A stretch of 64,000 nt of DNA from Mangrovimonas spongiae (lineage in GTDB: Bacteria; Bacteroidota; Bacteroidia; Flavobacteriales; Flavobacteriaceae), in NCBI RefSeq assembly GCF_003944795.1, contig NZ_RWBG01000006.1, positions 61,214 to 125,213 on the forward strand, read 5' to 3'. Under the pieces are notes generated by a model. It ran no database searches. It had not been told where the DNA came from and saw only the letters and a program-made list of their open reading frames with translations. The position numbers and the translations under genes are program-made. This document shows positions 35,419 through 47,572 of the stretch, piece after piece (positions within the stretch are counted from its first letter, which is position 1; each line of letters opens with the position of its first letter).

Positions 35419-36170
35419 GTCAATGCATTTTCTCTTAAGGTTATCTCGCTGTAGCTCTCTTGTTTTTGTTTCACCTTTATCTGGTTTTCAGAAACGACAT
35501 AACCAAATAAGAAAAATATTCCAAATACGTGTAACACACGCTCTAAAACGGCAAAACTCCAATTATAAATATAATAATTTGTAATGTAGAACAGCACATC
35601 TGAAAACACAAAACAGAGTGCCATAACTAAAAATATTATGGATTGTTTGGTGTCTTTAGTTAAGTAAACCACAAAAGAGACTAAAGATAAAACGGTAAGC
35701 GATACACTTTTTAATATAAACAAATTAACCTCAGCTATATCGGTAATATTAGCCTTTAATATTAAAAATAATTCGTATAAAAAGTATGAGTTTATAAAGA
35801 AAACTACAAAAAGATAAACACCTATAACTTTATCAATTTTTATAGACTTCAATTTTGATAATACAAGGACCATCAAACTTAAATAGCTTAAGAAATATGA
35901 TAGGTTTGCATATTTAATAGCCTGACTCCCACTATAAAGAGCAGAAATAGAATCACCTAAAAATGAAAACACAAAAAATATAATTAATGCTTTATTTACA
36001 GAATTATTCTTGATAAACAAATACATTAAAAATGCAGGTATTAATAATGGTTTAAAAAAGCGCAGTATGGTGTCGTTACTATTTAGCAACGCAAAAATAT
36101 TAAGCAATAATACAGTTACAATAACACACAAAGAAAACGTATTGTAACTTGATTTAAGCCAATTTCTCAT
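35415..36170 (-). CDS. Multi-pass membrane protein, possibly YhhN/TMEM86-like
   Basis: 251-residue protein with about eight hydrophobic helices and a short cytoplasmic tail. The stretch LRFFKPLLIPAFLMYLFI near the N-terminus, the motif FSFLGDSISAL and the later ALCFVFSDVLFYI resemble the placement of conserved segments in the YhhN (lysoplasmalogenase-like) family, but the match is loose. A related gene lies 165 bp upstream on the same strand. A TAnnTTTG box is 25 bp upstream. The 3' end overlaps that of the metallophosphatase gene by 4 bases. Function unproven. Confidence 0.55.
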   Translation of the reverse strand: MRNWLKSSYNTFSLCVIVTVLLLNIFALLNSNDTILRFFKPLLIPAFLMYLFIKNNSVNKALIIFFVFSFLGDSISALYSGSQAIKYANLSYFLSYLSLMVLVLSKLKSIKIDKVIGVYLFVVFFINSYFLYELFLILKANITDIAEVNLFILKSVSLTVLSLVSFVVYLTKDTKQSIIFLVMALCFVFSDVLFYITNYYIYNWSFAVLERVLHVFGIFFLFGYVVSENQIKVKQKQESYSEITLRENALT

Positions 36171-36195
36171 GGTAGATTAGTATAAGTAGGTATAA

Positions 36196-36203
36196 CAAAT
36201 ATA
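36196..36203 (-). promoter_or_regulatory. -7 promoter box for the 251-residue membrane protein
   Basis: Minus-strand TATATTTG, 25 bp upstream of the start. The same octamer serves the neighbouring related gene. Confidence 0.55.
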
Positions 36204-36335
36204 TACTTTTATACCGATAGATTAATGCATTTCATCGATTATAATGTTAAATTTTCATTATAATCTAAAAAAGAACAATCATTTAAGAACGCATTAAAAG
36301 GCTTTTAAAATAAGTAAGTTAATCTTTTAAGTATA

Positions 36336-37058
36336 CTAAACTTGAGTTGTTAATTTAAAGGTGTTTTCATTTTTCGCTTTAGAATAAAGGTAATAAAACC
36401 AAAAAGCACCAATAAACAATAAACCAGAAACAACATAAAGCAAATACTTTTCACTTATGTAATAATAAGCGACTTGTATAACCTCTGAGAACACAATACT
36501 TAGCGAACCAAAAAACATAAAAAGGGATTTTTTGTTATCCTTATTAAAATAAGACAACAACGATATGGCTAATAATACCAACATAACAATATTATACAAG
36601 AACTCTATATAGAAAATATAAGAACCAAATGTGTAAGGTTTAACTATTGTTAGCAAAACATATATTATGTAGGCATTTAATAACCCTAAAATAATTAAGT
36701 GAATTTTATAGTTGGTTAAAATTCTTTTAATATCAATAGTTTTGTAGACGTGATATATTAAACAACAATACGCAGCAATATAAAATAGATTCCCAACAGT
36801 ATAATACATATCAAACTGAAAATCAGTCACTAAAAAATACTCAATAAAACTAGTTATTTCTGAAATTGAAAATAGAATTAAAAACCACGAGAAAAACTTT
36901 GGTTTTCGAGTTACGTTAATAAAATAAAGTAATGTTATACTTGGTACAATTAAAGACTTAGCTACCTTAGATAGCATATACTCATCATAAAAATCGAGCA
37001 ACAAAAATAGCACGACTAGTATTACAATTAGTCCACCTAAAAGATTCGATTTATTCAT
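36336..37058 (-). CDS. Multi-pass membrane protein, related to the downstream gene
   Basis: 240-residue integral membrane protein with about eight helices and the same general layout as the 251-residue protein next to it: an N-terminal helix, LSKVAKSLIVPSITLLYFI (compare RFFKPLLIPAFLMYLFI), a loop with conserved Asp or Glu positions, KKSLFMFFGSLSIVFSEVI (compare KQSIIFLVMALCFVFSDVL) and a Lys-rich C-terminus. The two probably derive from an old tandem duplication. A YhhN-like relationship is possible but uncertain. It has its own promoter box 22 bp upstream. Confidence 0.55.
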   Translation of the reverse strand: MNKSNLLGGLIVILVVLFLLLDFYDEYMLSKVAKSLIVPSITLLYFINVTRKPKFFSWFLILFSISEITSFIEYFLVTDFQFDMYYTVGNLFYIAAYCCLIYHVYKTIDIKRILTNYKIHLIILGLLNAYIIYVLLTIVKPYTFGSYIFYIEFLYNIVMLVLLAISLLSYFNKDNKKSLFMFFGSLSIVFSEVIQVAYYYISEKYLLYVVSGLLFIGAFWFYYLYSKAKNENTFKLTTQV

Positions 37059-37080
37059 AAATAGCGTTTACATTCTGAAA

Positions 37081-37088
37081 CAAATATA
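37081..37088 (-). promoter_or_regulatory. -7 promoter box for the 240-residue membrane protein
   Basis: Minus-strand TATATTTG, 22 bp upstream of the start codon at 37058. Confidence 0.55.
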
Positions 37089-37165
37089 CACATATTTTGC
37101 TATTTATCGATAAAAAACACCTTTAATCCGATTTTTTTGCGCTAAAAAACATTTTTTGTAAGAAT

Positions 37166-40052
<2,887 letters not shown>

Positions 40053-40056
<4 letters not shown>

Positions 40057-40544
40057 AATGTCTTAATCATCCAAACATTACACGAATAATGACCTGTGTT
40101 CCCCAATGGTTTGTCCAAATGTGTAAACCCTGTTTTAGCATACAGTTTTGTAGCTGATGTCATATAAGGCAAGGTTTCAAGATAACAGTGCTCAAATCCT
40201 AATGCTTTAGCTTTTTCTAAGCAGGTTTGCATCATTTTGCTGCCTAAACCCGTACCGCGCGCTTCGGGTAAAAAGTACATTTTTTGCAACTCGCAAACGT
40301 TACCTTCAACAGTATCTAAAGGTGCAATTCCAGCACCACCAATAATTTTTCCATCAACATCAATTACATAATATTTGGATTTTGGATTACTATACGTTTC
40401 CGTCATACAATCCAAGGCAGCATCTTCATAAGCTGTCCCTACTTTTGGTGCTCCCAACTCAACAAGAACCTCACGAATTACCGTAGCTATCTGTTTATCA
40501 TCGGCCTTAGTAATTTCTCTTATAACTATATTATCTTTGCTCAC
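40053..40544 (-). CDS. GNAT-family N-acetyltransferase
   Basis: 163-residue acyl-CoA-dependent acetyltransferase. The GNAT fold is evident from the N-terminal VIREITKADDKQIATVIREV, the IIGGAGIAPL strand, and motif A (YFLPEARGTGLGSKMMQTCL) with the R-x2-G-x-G pyrophosphate loop, followed by the YAKTGF C-terminal motif. The acceptor is unknown. First gene of the unit with prmC and ligA, with a 4-base overlap to prmC. Its upstream region is shared with the divergent ribD. Confidence 0.88.
40532..40539 (+). promoter_or_regulatory. -7 promoter box for ribD
   Basis: TATCTTTG on the plus strand, 28 bp before the GTG start of ribD and inside the 5' end of the divergent GNAT gene. Confidence 0.5.
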
Positions 40545-40567
40545 TTTAAAATGGTATTTTTACCGCT

Positions 40568-41572
40568 GTGAAGATACACGAAAAATACATAAAACGCTGT
40601 ATAGAGATTGCCAAAAATGGCCTAGGCACCACTAGACCAAATCCTATGGTAGGTTGTGTTATCACGCATAACAATCATATTATTGGTGAAGGTTTCACGA
40701 GTCCTTATGGTGGAGCACACGCCGAAGTAAACGCCATTACATCTGTTAAAGACCAATCGCTTTTAAAAAAAGCGACACTTTATGTGACTTTGGAACCTTG
40801 TAGCCATTATGGAAAAACACCGCCTTGTAGCGATTTGATTATTGAAAAGGGTATTCCAAATGTAATTATTGGCACAGTGGACACTCATAACAAAGTTGCT
40901 GGAAAAGGTATTGAGAAACTGAAAAATGCTGGTTGCAATGTTACTGTTGGTATTCTTGAGCACGAATGCCAGAAGCATCACAAGCGTTTTTTTACTTTTC
41001 ATAACAAACAACGCCCATATATTATTTTAAAATGGGCGCAAACTGAGGATGGCTTTATTGCTCCAAAAACCAAAACCGAGCAAAAGCCTGTTTGGATTAC
41101 CAATACATATTCCCGCCAATTAACGCATAAATGGCGCACCGAAGAACACGCTATACTTGTAGGGTACAACACCGTAATGGCGGATAACCCCAATTTAACG
41201 GCTAGAGATTGGGCTGGTCAACATCCTATTCGTGTTGTGGTTGACAAAACCAACACACTACAAAAAGACTTAAATATTTTTAATTCGGATGCTGAAACTA
41301 TAGTGATTTCAGAAAGTGATATCAATGTTAACCAACCTATTGCCAAGCAGATTTGCAATGCACTCTATGAACGTGATATTCAGTCGGTAATTATAGAAGG
41401 TGGCAGTAAAACACTTCAAACATTTATAGATGATAATTTATGGGATGAAGCCCGTATATTTACAGGAAATGTGCAATTTAAAACAGGTATAAAAGCTCCT
41501 GAGTTTTCTGGAACTCTGATTTCACAAGAAAATATATTCACAGATACTTTAAGAACCTACACCAATGATTAA
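40568..41572 (+). CDS. ribD: Bifunctional riboflavin biosynthesis deaminase/reductase (GTG start)
   Basis: Deaminates and then reduces the pyrimidine intermediate of riboflavin synthesis. The 334-residue protein has the N-terminal zinc deaminase domain (TTRPNPMVGCVI, the HAE of GGAHAEVNAI, and the PCxxxxxxPPC pattern in TLEPCSHYGKTPPCSDLII) and a C-terminal reductase domain (PYIILKWAQTEDGFIAP, then SVIIEGGSKTLQTFIDDNLWDEARIF). The start is GTG at 40568, which gives the expected N-terminus; no ATG is available nearby. Its last 8 bases overlap the HAD gene. Other rib genes are not in the window. Confidence 0.95.
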   Translation: MKIHEKYIKRCIEIAKNGLGTTRPNPMVGCVITHNNHIIGEGFTSPYGGAHAEVNAITSVKDQSLLKKATLYVTLEPCSHYGKTPPCSDLIIEKGIPNVIIGTVDTHNKVAGKGIEKLKNAGCNVTVGILEHECQKHHKRFFTFHNKQRPYIILKWAQTEDGFIAPKTKTEQKPVWITNTYSRQLTHKWRTEEHAILVGYNTVMADNPNLTARDWAGQHPIRVVVDKTNTLQKDLNIFNSDAETIVISESDINVNQPIAKQICNALYERDIQSVIIEGGSKTLQTFIDDNLWDEARIFTGNVQFKTGIKAPEFSGTLISQENIFTDTLRTYTND

Positions 41573-42176
41573 AACCCTCATTTTCGATTTTGGCGATGTC
41601 TTTATCAATCTAGATAAAAAAGGTGCTATGCAAAATGCGCTTACTATTTTTGAAGTTGACACCTTTCCTGATGAATTAAGCCAGATGAACCATCGTTATG
41701 AAATGGGTTTAATAAGTACACGTGAGTTTTTAAATTTTTATATGTCTAAATTTCCCAAACTAGACGAAACCATTATTTTAAATGCTTGGAATTGTATTTT
41801 AAAAGATTTTCCTAAACATCGACTAGAGTTTTTAAAACAACTTAGAAATGATGGTAATTTTGACATTATTCTGTTAAGCAACACCAATGAACTTCATATA
41901 GATTGGATAAAAAATGAAGTTGATTTTTTCGAAGACTTCAAGCAATGTTTTCATAAGTTTTACTTGTCTCACAAAATCAATTTAAGAAAACCGAATGCTG
42001 ATATTTATGAGTTTGTTTTAAACCAGAATAAGCTTAACCCCAACGAATGTTTATTTGTTGACGACCTTGAAGAAAACACCAAAAGCGCCGCAAAACTTGG
42101 CATCAACACTTGGAACATTAATCCAGAAACCGATGATGTTACCCAACTTTTTGAAGTAAACAACCACTTATTTTAA
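41565..42176 (+). CDS. HAD-superfamily hydrolase
   Basis: 203-residue phosphatase-like protein. HAD motif I is IFDFGDVFIN, motif II IILLSNTNE, motif III the Lys of HKINLRKPNADIYEFV, and motif IV FVDDLEENTKSAAKLG. In motif I the second acidic position of the usual DxD is replaced: the sequence is DFGDVF, as in many HAD-IA epoxide-hydrolase-like or FMN-phosphatase-like members. Physiological substrate is unknown. The 8-base overlap with ribD is suggestive, since flavin synthesis needs a phosphatase after RibD; that is inference only. The EamA transporter gene follows after 3 bp. Confidence 0.85.
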   Translation: MIKTLIFDFGDVFINLDKKGAMQNALTIFEVDTFPDELSQMNHRYEMGLISTREFLNFYMSKFPKLDETIILNAWNCILKDFPKHRLEFLKQLRNDGNFDIILLSNTNELHIDWIKNEVDFFEDFKQCFHKFYLSHKINLRKPNADIYEFVLNQNKLNPNECLFVDDLEENTKSAAKLGINTWNINPETDDVTQLFEVNNHLF

Positions 42177-42179
42177 CCT

Positions 42180-43031
42180 ATGTATTTACTCTTTAGCATT
42201 TTATGCTCAACACTCATTTTTGTGATTTTTAAATCCTTGAGCAAATACAACATTAACACCTTACAGGTTATTGCCATAAATTATTTTGTGGCGTGTTTTA
42301 TTGGATTAACTGCGTTTCAAGGTAATATTACTGTAGAAAATACGCTACAATCCGATTGGTTTTTAGGCGCCGTTTTTTTAGGGTTTCTATTTATCAGTAT
42401 CTTTTTTGTTATGGCCATGACGGCACAAAAAAATGGTGTTTCGGTAGCCTCGGTGGCTTCAAAAATGAGTGTAGTAATTCCTATTGTTTTTGGTATTTAT
42501 GTTTATAATGAAGGCACTGGATTGCAAAAAATAATTGGTATTACTCTGGCATTGATTGCTGTATATCTAACTTCTGTAAAATCGGCTTCAGAAATTAACT
42601 TCAAGAAAAATTTACTGCTTCCTGTTATTCTTTTCTTAGGCTCTGGGACGATAGATACGTCTATAAAATATATTGAAACCACTTATGTGCCAGACAATGG
42701 CATTCCTCTTTTTTCGGCTTCTATTTTTGGCATTGCTGCTATTCTAGGTTTATTAACTTTAACCATTAAAAAAGAGTTTAAGATAACCACAAAAGCTATT
42801 ATTGGTGGTTTTTTACTAGGTATTGTTAATTATGGTTCGATTTATTTTTTACTAAAAGCATTGGACCACGAACTTTTTGAAAGCTCAACCTTATTTACTG
42901 TTAATCATGTAGGTATCGTAATGCTTTCTACCTTAGTTGGATTATTTATCTTTAAAGAACATCTTACAAAAAAGAATTGGATTGGCATTGTATTGGCCAT
43001 AATTGCTATAATTTTAGTAACATTGGCATAA
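42180..43031 (+). CDS. EamA/DMT-family transporter
   Basis: 283-residue membrane protein with about ten helices in two homologous halves, as in drug/metabolite transporters. Marks are the first-half segment VIPIVFGIYVYNEGTGLQKIIGI and its counterpart in the second half, VGLFIFKEHLTKKNWIGIVL, each placing a Glu at the end of a helix before the last hairpin. Substrate is unknown. It sits between the HAD hydrolase (3 bp upstream) and the YigZ gene (adjacent start at 43032), so all are likely cotranscribed with ribD. Confidence 0.85.
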   Translation: MYLLFSILCSTLIFVIFKSLSKYNINTLQVIAINYFVACFIGLTAFQGNITVENTLQSDWFLGAVFLGFLFISIFFVMAMTAQKNGVSVASVASKMSVVIPIVFGIYVYNEGTGLQKIIGITLALIAVYLTSVKSASEINFKKNLLLPVILFLGSGTIDTSIKYIETTYVPDNGIPLFSASIFGIAAILGLLTLTIKKEFKITTKAIIGGFLLGIVNYGSIYFLLKALDHELFESSTLFTVNHVGIVMLSTLVGLFIFKEHLTKKNWIGIVLAIIAIILVTLA

Positions 43032-43646
43032 ATGAAAGATACTTACAAAACCATTACCAAACCTTCAGCAGAAGTTTTATTTAAAGATAAAAACAGTAAA
43101 TTTTTTGGCTACGCCTTTCCTGTACATTCTGAAAACGATGTAAAACAATGCTTGGAAACCATAAAAAAGCAACATCACTCGGCAAGACATTGGTGCTATG
43201 CCTACCAAATTGGCACCGAGGAACACAGTCTGTTATTTAGAGCCAACGACGATGGCGAACCCAATAACAGTGCAGGAATGCCCATATATGGACAAATTCA
43301 ATCGTTTGAAGTTACTAATGTATTAATTATAGTTGTACGCTATTTTGGCGGCGTTAAGCTAGGTGTCAGCGGTTTGATAAACGCTTACAAAACATCGGCA
43401 CAAATGGCTATGGAAGCTTCAAAAATTGTAACCAAAACCATAAACAAAACGTTTTTGGTTAGTTGCGACTACAAAAACCTAAATACCGTCATGCGCGTTA
43501 TTAAGGAGCGCAACTTAAATGTTGTTGACCAAAAATTGGAATTGGATTGCCAAATAACACTTTCGGTAAGGTTAAAAGAATCGGAAGACGTCTTTGATAC
43601 TTTTAAACGCTTACATGAAATTTCTATTAAAGAAATTTCGTCTTAA
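43032..43646 (+). CDS. YigZ/IMPACT-family protein
   Basis: 204-residue protein of the UPF0029/IMPACT family. The N-terminal domain has KFFGYAFPVHSENDV, ARHWCYAYQIG, the DDGEPNNSAGMPIYGQI motif and VVRYFGGVKLGVSGLINAYK, which together define the family; the C-terminal domain is ferredoxin-like (DUF1949-like). Biochemical function in bacteria is unclear. It starts directly after the EamA stop codon and overlaps the end of the convergent thioesterase gene by 4 bases. Confidence 0.93.
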   Translation: MKDTYKTITKPSAEVLFKDKNSKFFGYAFPVHSENDVKQCLETIKKQHHSARHWCYAYQIGTEEHSLLFRANDDGEPNNSAGMPIYGQIQSFEVTNVLIIVVRYFGGVKLGVSGLINAYKTSAQMAMEASKIVTKTINKTFLVSCDYKNLNTVMRVIKERNLNVVDQKLELDCQITLSVRLKESEDVFDTFKRLHEISIKEISS

Positions 43647-44038
43647 GTTAATTTTTCTAAAATATAATCAGGACATTTCATTGGGCGATTTGTTGTCATA
43701 TTAATAAATGCTAAAACCGTATTTCCAGTCGCTAAAATATCATCATTTTCATTTAAAATTTCGTAATCAAACTCAATCTTTACCGACGGTGTTTTTTTTA
43801 GTTGTGTTCTAACTTTAATAACCTGGTCGTAAACTATTGATTTTTTAAACTTTACCGCCATAGAAATCACAGGTAACATAACCCCTTCATCCTCCATTTG
43901 CTTGTACGAAATGCCTTTTTTTCTAAGCCACTCTGTTCTACCTATTTCAAAGTATAGCGCATAATTTCCATGGTGAACAACCCCCATTTGGTCTGTTTCA
44001 CCGTATCTCACTCTTATTGGTATTTCATCGAAAAACAT
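43643..44038 (-). CDS. Acyl-CoA thioesterase, YbgC/4-hydroxybenzoyl-CoA thioesterase type
   Basis: 131-residue hot-dog fold thioesterase. The N-terminal signature IRVRYGETDQMGVVHHGNYALYF contains the catalytic Asp of the TDQMGVV motif, followed by FEIGRTEWLRKKGISY. Small size and single domain fit YbgC/FadM-like enzymes. Substrate is probably a short or medium acyl-CoA. It lies between the convergent YigZ gene and the divergent dnaA gene, a position I recall as frequent in flavobacteria. Confidence 0.92.
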   Translation of the reverse strand: MFFDEIPIRVRYGETDQMGVVHHGNYALYFEIGRTEWLRKKGISYKQMEDEGVMLPVISMAVKFKKSIVYDQVIKVRTQLKKTPSVKIEFDYEILNENDDILATGNTVLAFINMTTNRPMKCPDYILEKLT

Positions 44039-44222
44039 ATGTTGTTTTAATTATTTTTTTGTAGTTTAGAAGACGCTCTCAACATGCAAAAAAAATTCTT
44101 AAAATTCAATAGCTGGCTATTTTTTTTTTTAGAATTTTGTTCACATATTTGTCGAGCTATAAAATCAACGGGGAATTCTACTTCTCTACAATAACTAACT
44201 TAATAAAATTTCTAAAGTAAGA

Positions 44223-45650
44223 ATGAATGTGACTGCGCAATCGGTATGGAGTAACTGTCTAGAATTCATAAAAGATAATATCCAGCCTCAAGCATATAAA
44301 ACTTGGTTTGAACCGATTAAGGCAGTAAAGCTTACCGATAAAGCTTTAAGCATTCAAGTACCTAGTAAATTTTTCTACGAATGGTTAGAAGAGCATTACG
44401 TAAAAGTTTTAAAAGTTGCCCTTACTAAAGAATTAGGTGAAAATGCCAAATTAGTTTACATTATTAAAATGGAAAACACCTATGGTAATAAACAACCTTT
44501 TACCGAAAAAATACCAAGCTCTAACAGAAGTGCTGTAAAATCTCAAGATGTTGATATTCCGCTTAACAATAAAAATCCGGAATTAAAAAATCCGTTTATA
44601 ATTCCTGGGATAAGAAATGTTAAAATTGAATCGCAACTTAATCCAAACTATAATTTTGAAAATTTCCTAGAAGGCGATTCCAACAGATTAGCACGAAGTG
44701 CTGGCTTAGCTGTAGCAGCAAAACCAGGAGGAACATCGTTTAATCCTTTATTAGTTTTTGGAGGCGTTGGTTTAGGCAAAACCCATTTGGCCCACGCTAT
44801 TGGAGTTGATATAAAAGATAAGTACCCAGAAAAAACAGTACTTTACATTTCAGCTGAAAAATTTACACAACAATATATTGACTCGGTAAAAAAGAACAAT
44901 AGAAATGATTTTATTCATTTTTATCAAATTATTGATGTTCTAATTATTGACGATGTTCAATTTTTATCAGGAAAAACAGGAACGCAAGATGTGTTTTTCC
45001 ATATTTTTAATCATTTGCACCAAAATGGGAAACAGGTTATTTTAACAAGTGACAAGGCTCCTGTTGATATGCAAGATATTGAGCAACGTTTATTATCGCG
45101 TTTTAAATGGGGACTTTCGGCCGAGTTACAAAGCCCAGATTTTGAAACCCGTGTTTCTATCTTAAAAAACAAACTATATCGTGATGGCGTTGAAATGCCA
45201 GAAGATATTGTGGAGTATGTTGCCAAAAATATTAAAACAAATATTCGTGAGCTTGAAGGCGCTATTATTTCACTAATTGCTCAATCCTCTTTCAATAAAA
45301 AAGAAGTTAATATTGAATTAGCAAAACAAGTTGTTGAGAAGTTTGTTAAAAATACCAAGCGCGAAGTCTCTATAGATTATATACAAAAAGTTGTTTCAGA
45401 TTATTTCCAAATGGATATTGATACGTTACAATCTAAAACCAGAAAGCGTCATATTGTTCAAGCAAGACAATTAGCCATGTTTTTTGCCAAAAAACTTACT
45501 AAAGCGTCTTTAGCAAGCATTGGTTCTCAAATAGGAAAACGTGATCATGCCACGGTTTTACATGCTTGCAAAACAGTAGATAACCTATCCTCTACAGACA
45601 AGCAATTTAAAAAATACGTGGACGATTTAACCAAAAAACTGACCGTTTAA
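44223..45650 (+). CDS. dnaA: Chromosomal replication initiator DnaA
   Basis: Initiates replication by binding DnaA boxes and opening the origin. The 475 residues contain the N-terminal DnaB-interacting domain, a linker, the AAA+ core with NPLLVFGGVGLGKTHLAHAI (Walker A), LIIDDVQFLSGK (Walker B) and LLSRFKWGLSAEL, and a C-terminal helix-turn-helix with the signature GKRDHATVLHACKTV. Start at the ATG of 44223. The 184 bp upstream carry one weak DnaA-box-like sequence (TTGTTCACA at 44136-44144) but no cluster, so the origin is not demonstrated here. A phosphatase gene begins one base after the stop. Confidence 0.97.
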   Translation: MNVTAQSVWSNCLEFIKDNIQPQAYKTWFEPIKAVKLTDKALSIQVPSKFFYEWLEEHYVKVLKVALTKELGENAKLVYIIKMENTYGNKQPFTEKIPSSNRSAVKSQDVDIPLNNKNPELKNPFIIPGIRNVKIESQLNPNYNFENFLEGDSNRLARSAGLAVAAKPGGTSFNPLLVFGGVGLGKTHLAHAIGVDIKDKYPEKTVLYISAEKFTQQYIDSVKKNNRNDFIHFYQIIDVLIIDDVQFLSGKTGTQDVFFHIFNHLHQNGKQVILTSDKAPVDMQDIEQRLLSRFKWGLSAELQSPDFETRVSILKNKLYRDGVEMPEDIVEYVAKNIKTNIRELEGAIISLIAQSSFNKKEVNIELAKQVVEKFVKNTKREVSIDYIQKVVSDYFQMDIDTLQSKTRKRHIVQARQLAMFFAKKLTKASLASIGSQIGKRDHATVLHACKTVDNLSSTDKQFKKYVDDLTKKLTV

Positions 45651-45651
45651 A

Positions 45652-46104
45652 ATGACTAAAATACTAATGGTTTGTTTAGGTAACATTTGCCGATCGCCAT
45701 TAGCCGAAGGCATTTTAAAATCTAAACTACCACAAGATAAGTTTATAGTAGATTCTGCTGGAACTTCAAACTACCATATCGGGGATGCACCTGATATTAG
45801 ATCTATTGAAGTTGCCAGAAAATACGGCTTAGATATTACCTCGCAAAAAGGCAGACAATTTACAGTAAAAGATTTTGATATTTTCGATTATATCTACGTT
45901 ATGGATGAATCAAACTATCATAATGTGATTAATCTCGCAAGACATGAAAGCGATAAAACTAAAGTTAACATGATTTTAAACGAGATTTATAAAAATCAAA
46001 ATCATTCCGTTCCAGATCCTTATTATGGCGGTAAACAAGGATTTGACAATGTTTTTAAAATGCTTGATGAAGCCTGCGACATCATTGCTTCAAAAATAGT
46101 ATAA
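45652..46104 (+). CDS. Low-molecular-weight protein-tyrosine phosphatase
   Basis: 150-residue phosphatase. The P-loop at the N-terminus is VCLGNICRSPLAE (C-x5-R-S with catalytic Cys near residue 8), and the general-acid motif is VPDPYYGGKQGFDNVF. This is the standard fold of Wzb/PtpA-type enzymes. Substrate is unknown; no tyrosine kinase or capsule genes are nearby. It starts one base after the dnaA stop codon, so the two are cotranscribed, and a hairpin with a T run follows. Confidence 0.93.
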   Translation: MTKILMVCLGNICRSPLAEGILKSKLPQDKFIVDSAGTSNYHIGDAPDIRSIEVARKYGLDITSQKGRQFTVKDFDIFDYIYVMDESNYHNVINLARHESDKTKVNMILNEIYKNQNHSVPDPYYGGKQGFDNVFKMLDEACDIIASKIV

Positions 46105-46115
46105 GTAACCTAACA

Positions 46116-46146
46116 AACTAAATTTCAATTTTTTAGTTCTTTTTTT
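46116..46146 (+). terminator. Probable terminator after the phosphatase gene
   Basis: AACTAAA (46116-46122) pairs with TTTAGTT (46132-46138), then CTTTTTTTG. The stem is AT-rich, so it is moderate. Confidence 0.5.
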
Positions 46147-46174
46147 GTAATTTAACAATACAAAATTGTTAATT

Positions 46175-47572
46175 ATGAAAACCTCTACCCTATTAATTAT
46201 TACATGCCTTTTTGTGTTTAACTTTAGTTTTTCACAAGATATTGAACTTGAGCTTTTTGCTAGTGGACTATCAGACCCTATAGGTATTAAACATGCAGGC
46301 GATAATCGTTTATTTGTGTTAGAAAGAAGTGGTACTATTAAAATAATTGACCAGAATGGTACGGTTAACAATACATCTTTTTTAGATATAAGTAACATTA
46401 TTTCTAGTGGAGGAGAAAGAGGTTTGCTTGGCTTAGCCTTCCATCCTAATTATAGTAGCAATGGTTATTTTTATGTCAACTACACCAACAGCAATGGCGA
46501 TACTGTTATAGCAAGATATACAGTATCTACAAATAACCCAGACATAGCAGATAACAATAGTGGTACAATATTACTTACAATAAGTCAGCCATATTCAAAT
46601 CATAATGGTGGCGATTTAGCCTTTGGTAATGATGGCTATTTATATATAGCTACAGGTGATGGTGGTTCGGGTGGCGACCCTGGAGATAGAGCTCAAGATT
46701 TAAGTACTTTACTTGGTAAACTATTACGTATTGATGTGGATAATGGTACGCCTTACGGAATTCCAAACGATAATCCTTTTGCAAACGATGGCGACAATAC
46801 TACATTACCAGAAATATGGGCGTATGGGTTAAGAAATCCATGGCGTTTTTCATTTGATAGAGCTACAAACGATTTATGGATTGCCGATGTAGGCCAGAAT
46901 AATATTGAAGAAATTAACATGGTATCGTTAACCAATGCTGGTGTAAATTATGGTTGGCGATGTTACGAAGGTAACGACACTTACAACACAACAGGAAACT
47001 GTCCAGACATCTCTACACTAACATTCCCAATTGCACAATATACACATTCTGGAAATGGCCCTTTTAAATGCTCGATAACGGGTGGTTACCGGTACAGAGG
47101 TCTTGAACAACCTAGTATGACTGGTTGGTACTTTTTTGCCGATTATTGTAGTAACGAAATTGGTATTTTATCTTATGATGGGGCGAATTGGAACATGACA
47201 TTTACCGAACAATTTGACGGCAATAATTGGACTGCTTTTGGGGAAGATTCTAGTGGCGAAATCTACGTTGCAGGTATAAGTTCTGGAAATATCTATAAAA
47301 TTATAAATAACGATTTAAGTGTTGAAGAAAATCAATTTATAAATGTTGCTATTTACCCTAACCCTACTTACGACAGCATTACTATTTCAAGCAATTATAG
47401 CAAACCTTATCAAGTAAATATGTATTCTATTTTAGGAAAAAAAGTCTTTACTAAAGAAATTCAAGAAAAGAATAAAAAAATATCGGTTGAAAATTTACAA
47501 AGTGGCTTATATTTGGTTGAAATTATTTCTGATTCCAATAAAAAACAGCTTCAAAAGTTAATTATAAAATAA
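46175..47572 (+). CDS. Secreted PQQ-dependent sugar dehydrogenase-like protein with T9SS sorting domain
   Basis: 465-residue exported beta-propeller protein. I start at the ATG at 46175 (MKTSTLLIITCLF); an in-frame TTG three codons earlier is less likely. A signal peptide ends near SFSQ. The propeller has the glucose/sorbosone dehydrogenase marks: DPIGIKHAGDNRLFVLERSG, the ERGLLGLAFHPNY motif, SNHNGGDLAFGNDGYLYIATG and EIWAYGLRNPWRFSFD. After about residue 375 there is a linker and a type A sorting domain (VAIYPNPTYDSITI). Sugar substrate and quinone dependence are unproven. Its stop shares one base with the next start. Confidence 0.9.
   Translation: MKTSTLLIITCLFVFNFSFSQDIELELFASGLSDPIGIKHAGDNRLFVLERSGTIKIIDQNGTVNNTSFLDISNIISSGGERGLLGLAFHPNYSSNGYFYVNYTNSNGDTVIARYTVSTNNPDIADNNSGTILLTISQPYSNHNGGDLAFGNDGYLYIATGDGGSGGDPGDRAQDLSTLLGKLLRIDVDNGTPYGIPNDNPFANDGDNTTLPEIWAYGLRNPWRFSFDRATNDLWIADVGQNNIEEINMVSLTNAGVNYGWRCYEGNDTYNTTGNCPDISTLTFPIAQYTHSGNGPFKCSITGGYRYRGLEQPSMTGWYFFADYCSNEIGILSYDGANWNMTFTEQFDGNNWTAFGEDSSGEIYVAGISSGNIYKIINNDLSVEENQFINVAIYPNPTYDSITISSNYSKPYQVNMYSILGKKVFTKEIQEKNKKISVENLQSGLYLVEIISDSNKKQLQKLIIK

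Noticed and set aside
41565..42176. Assignment of the HAD hydrolase as the missing riboflavin-pathway phosphatase
   Set aside because: Only the overlap with ribD supports it; HAD motifs do not fix the substrate, so it is left as a generic hydrolase.
44039..44222. Possible oriC upstream of dnaA
   Set aside because: Only one weak DnaA-box-like sequence (TTGTTCACA) and a T run are visible; no cluster of boxes or DUE pattern, so an origin is not supported.
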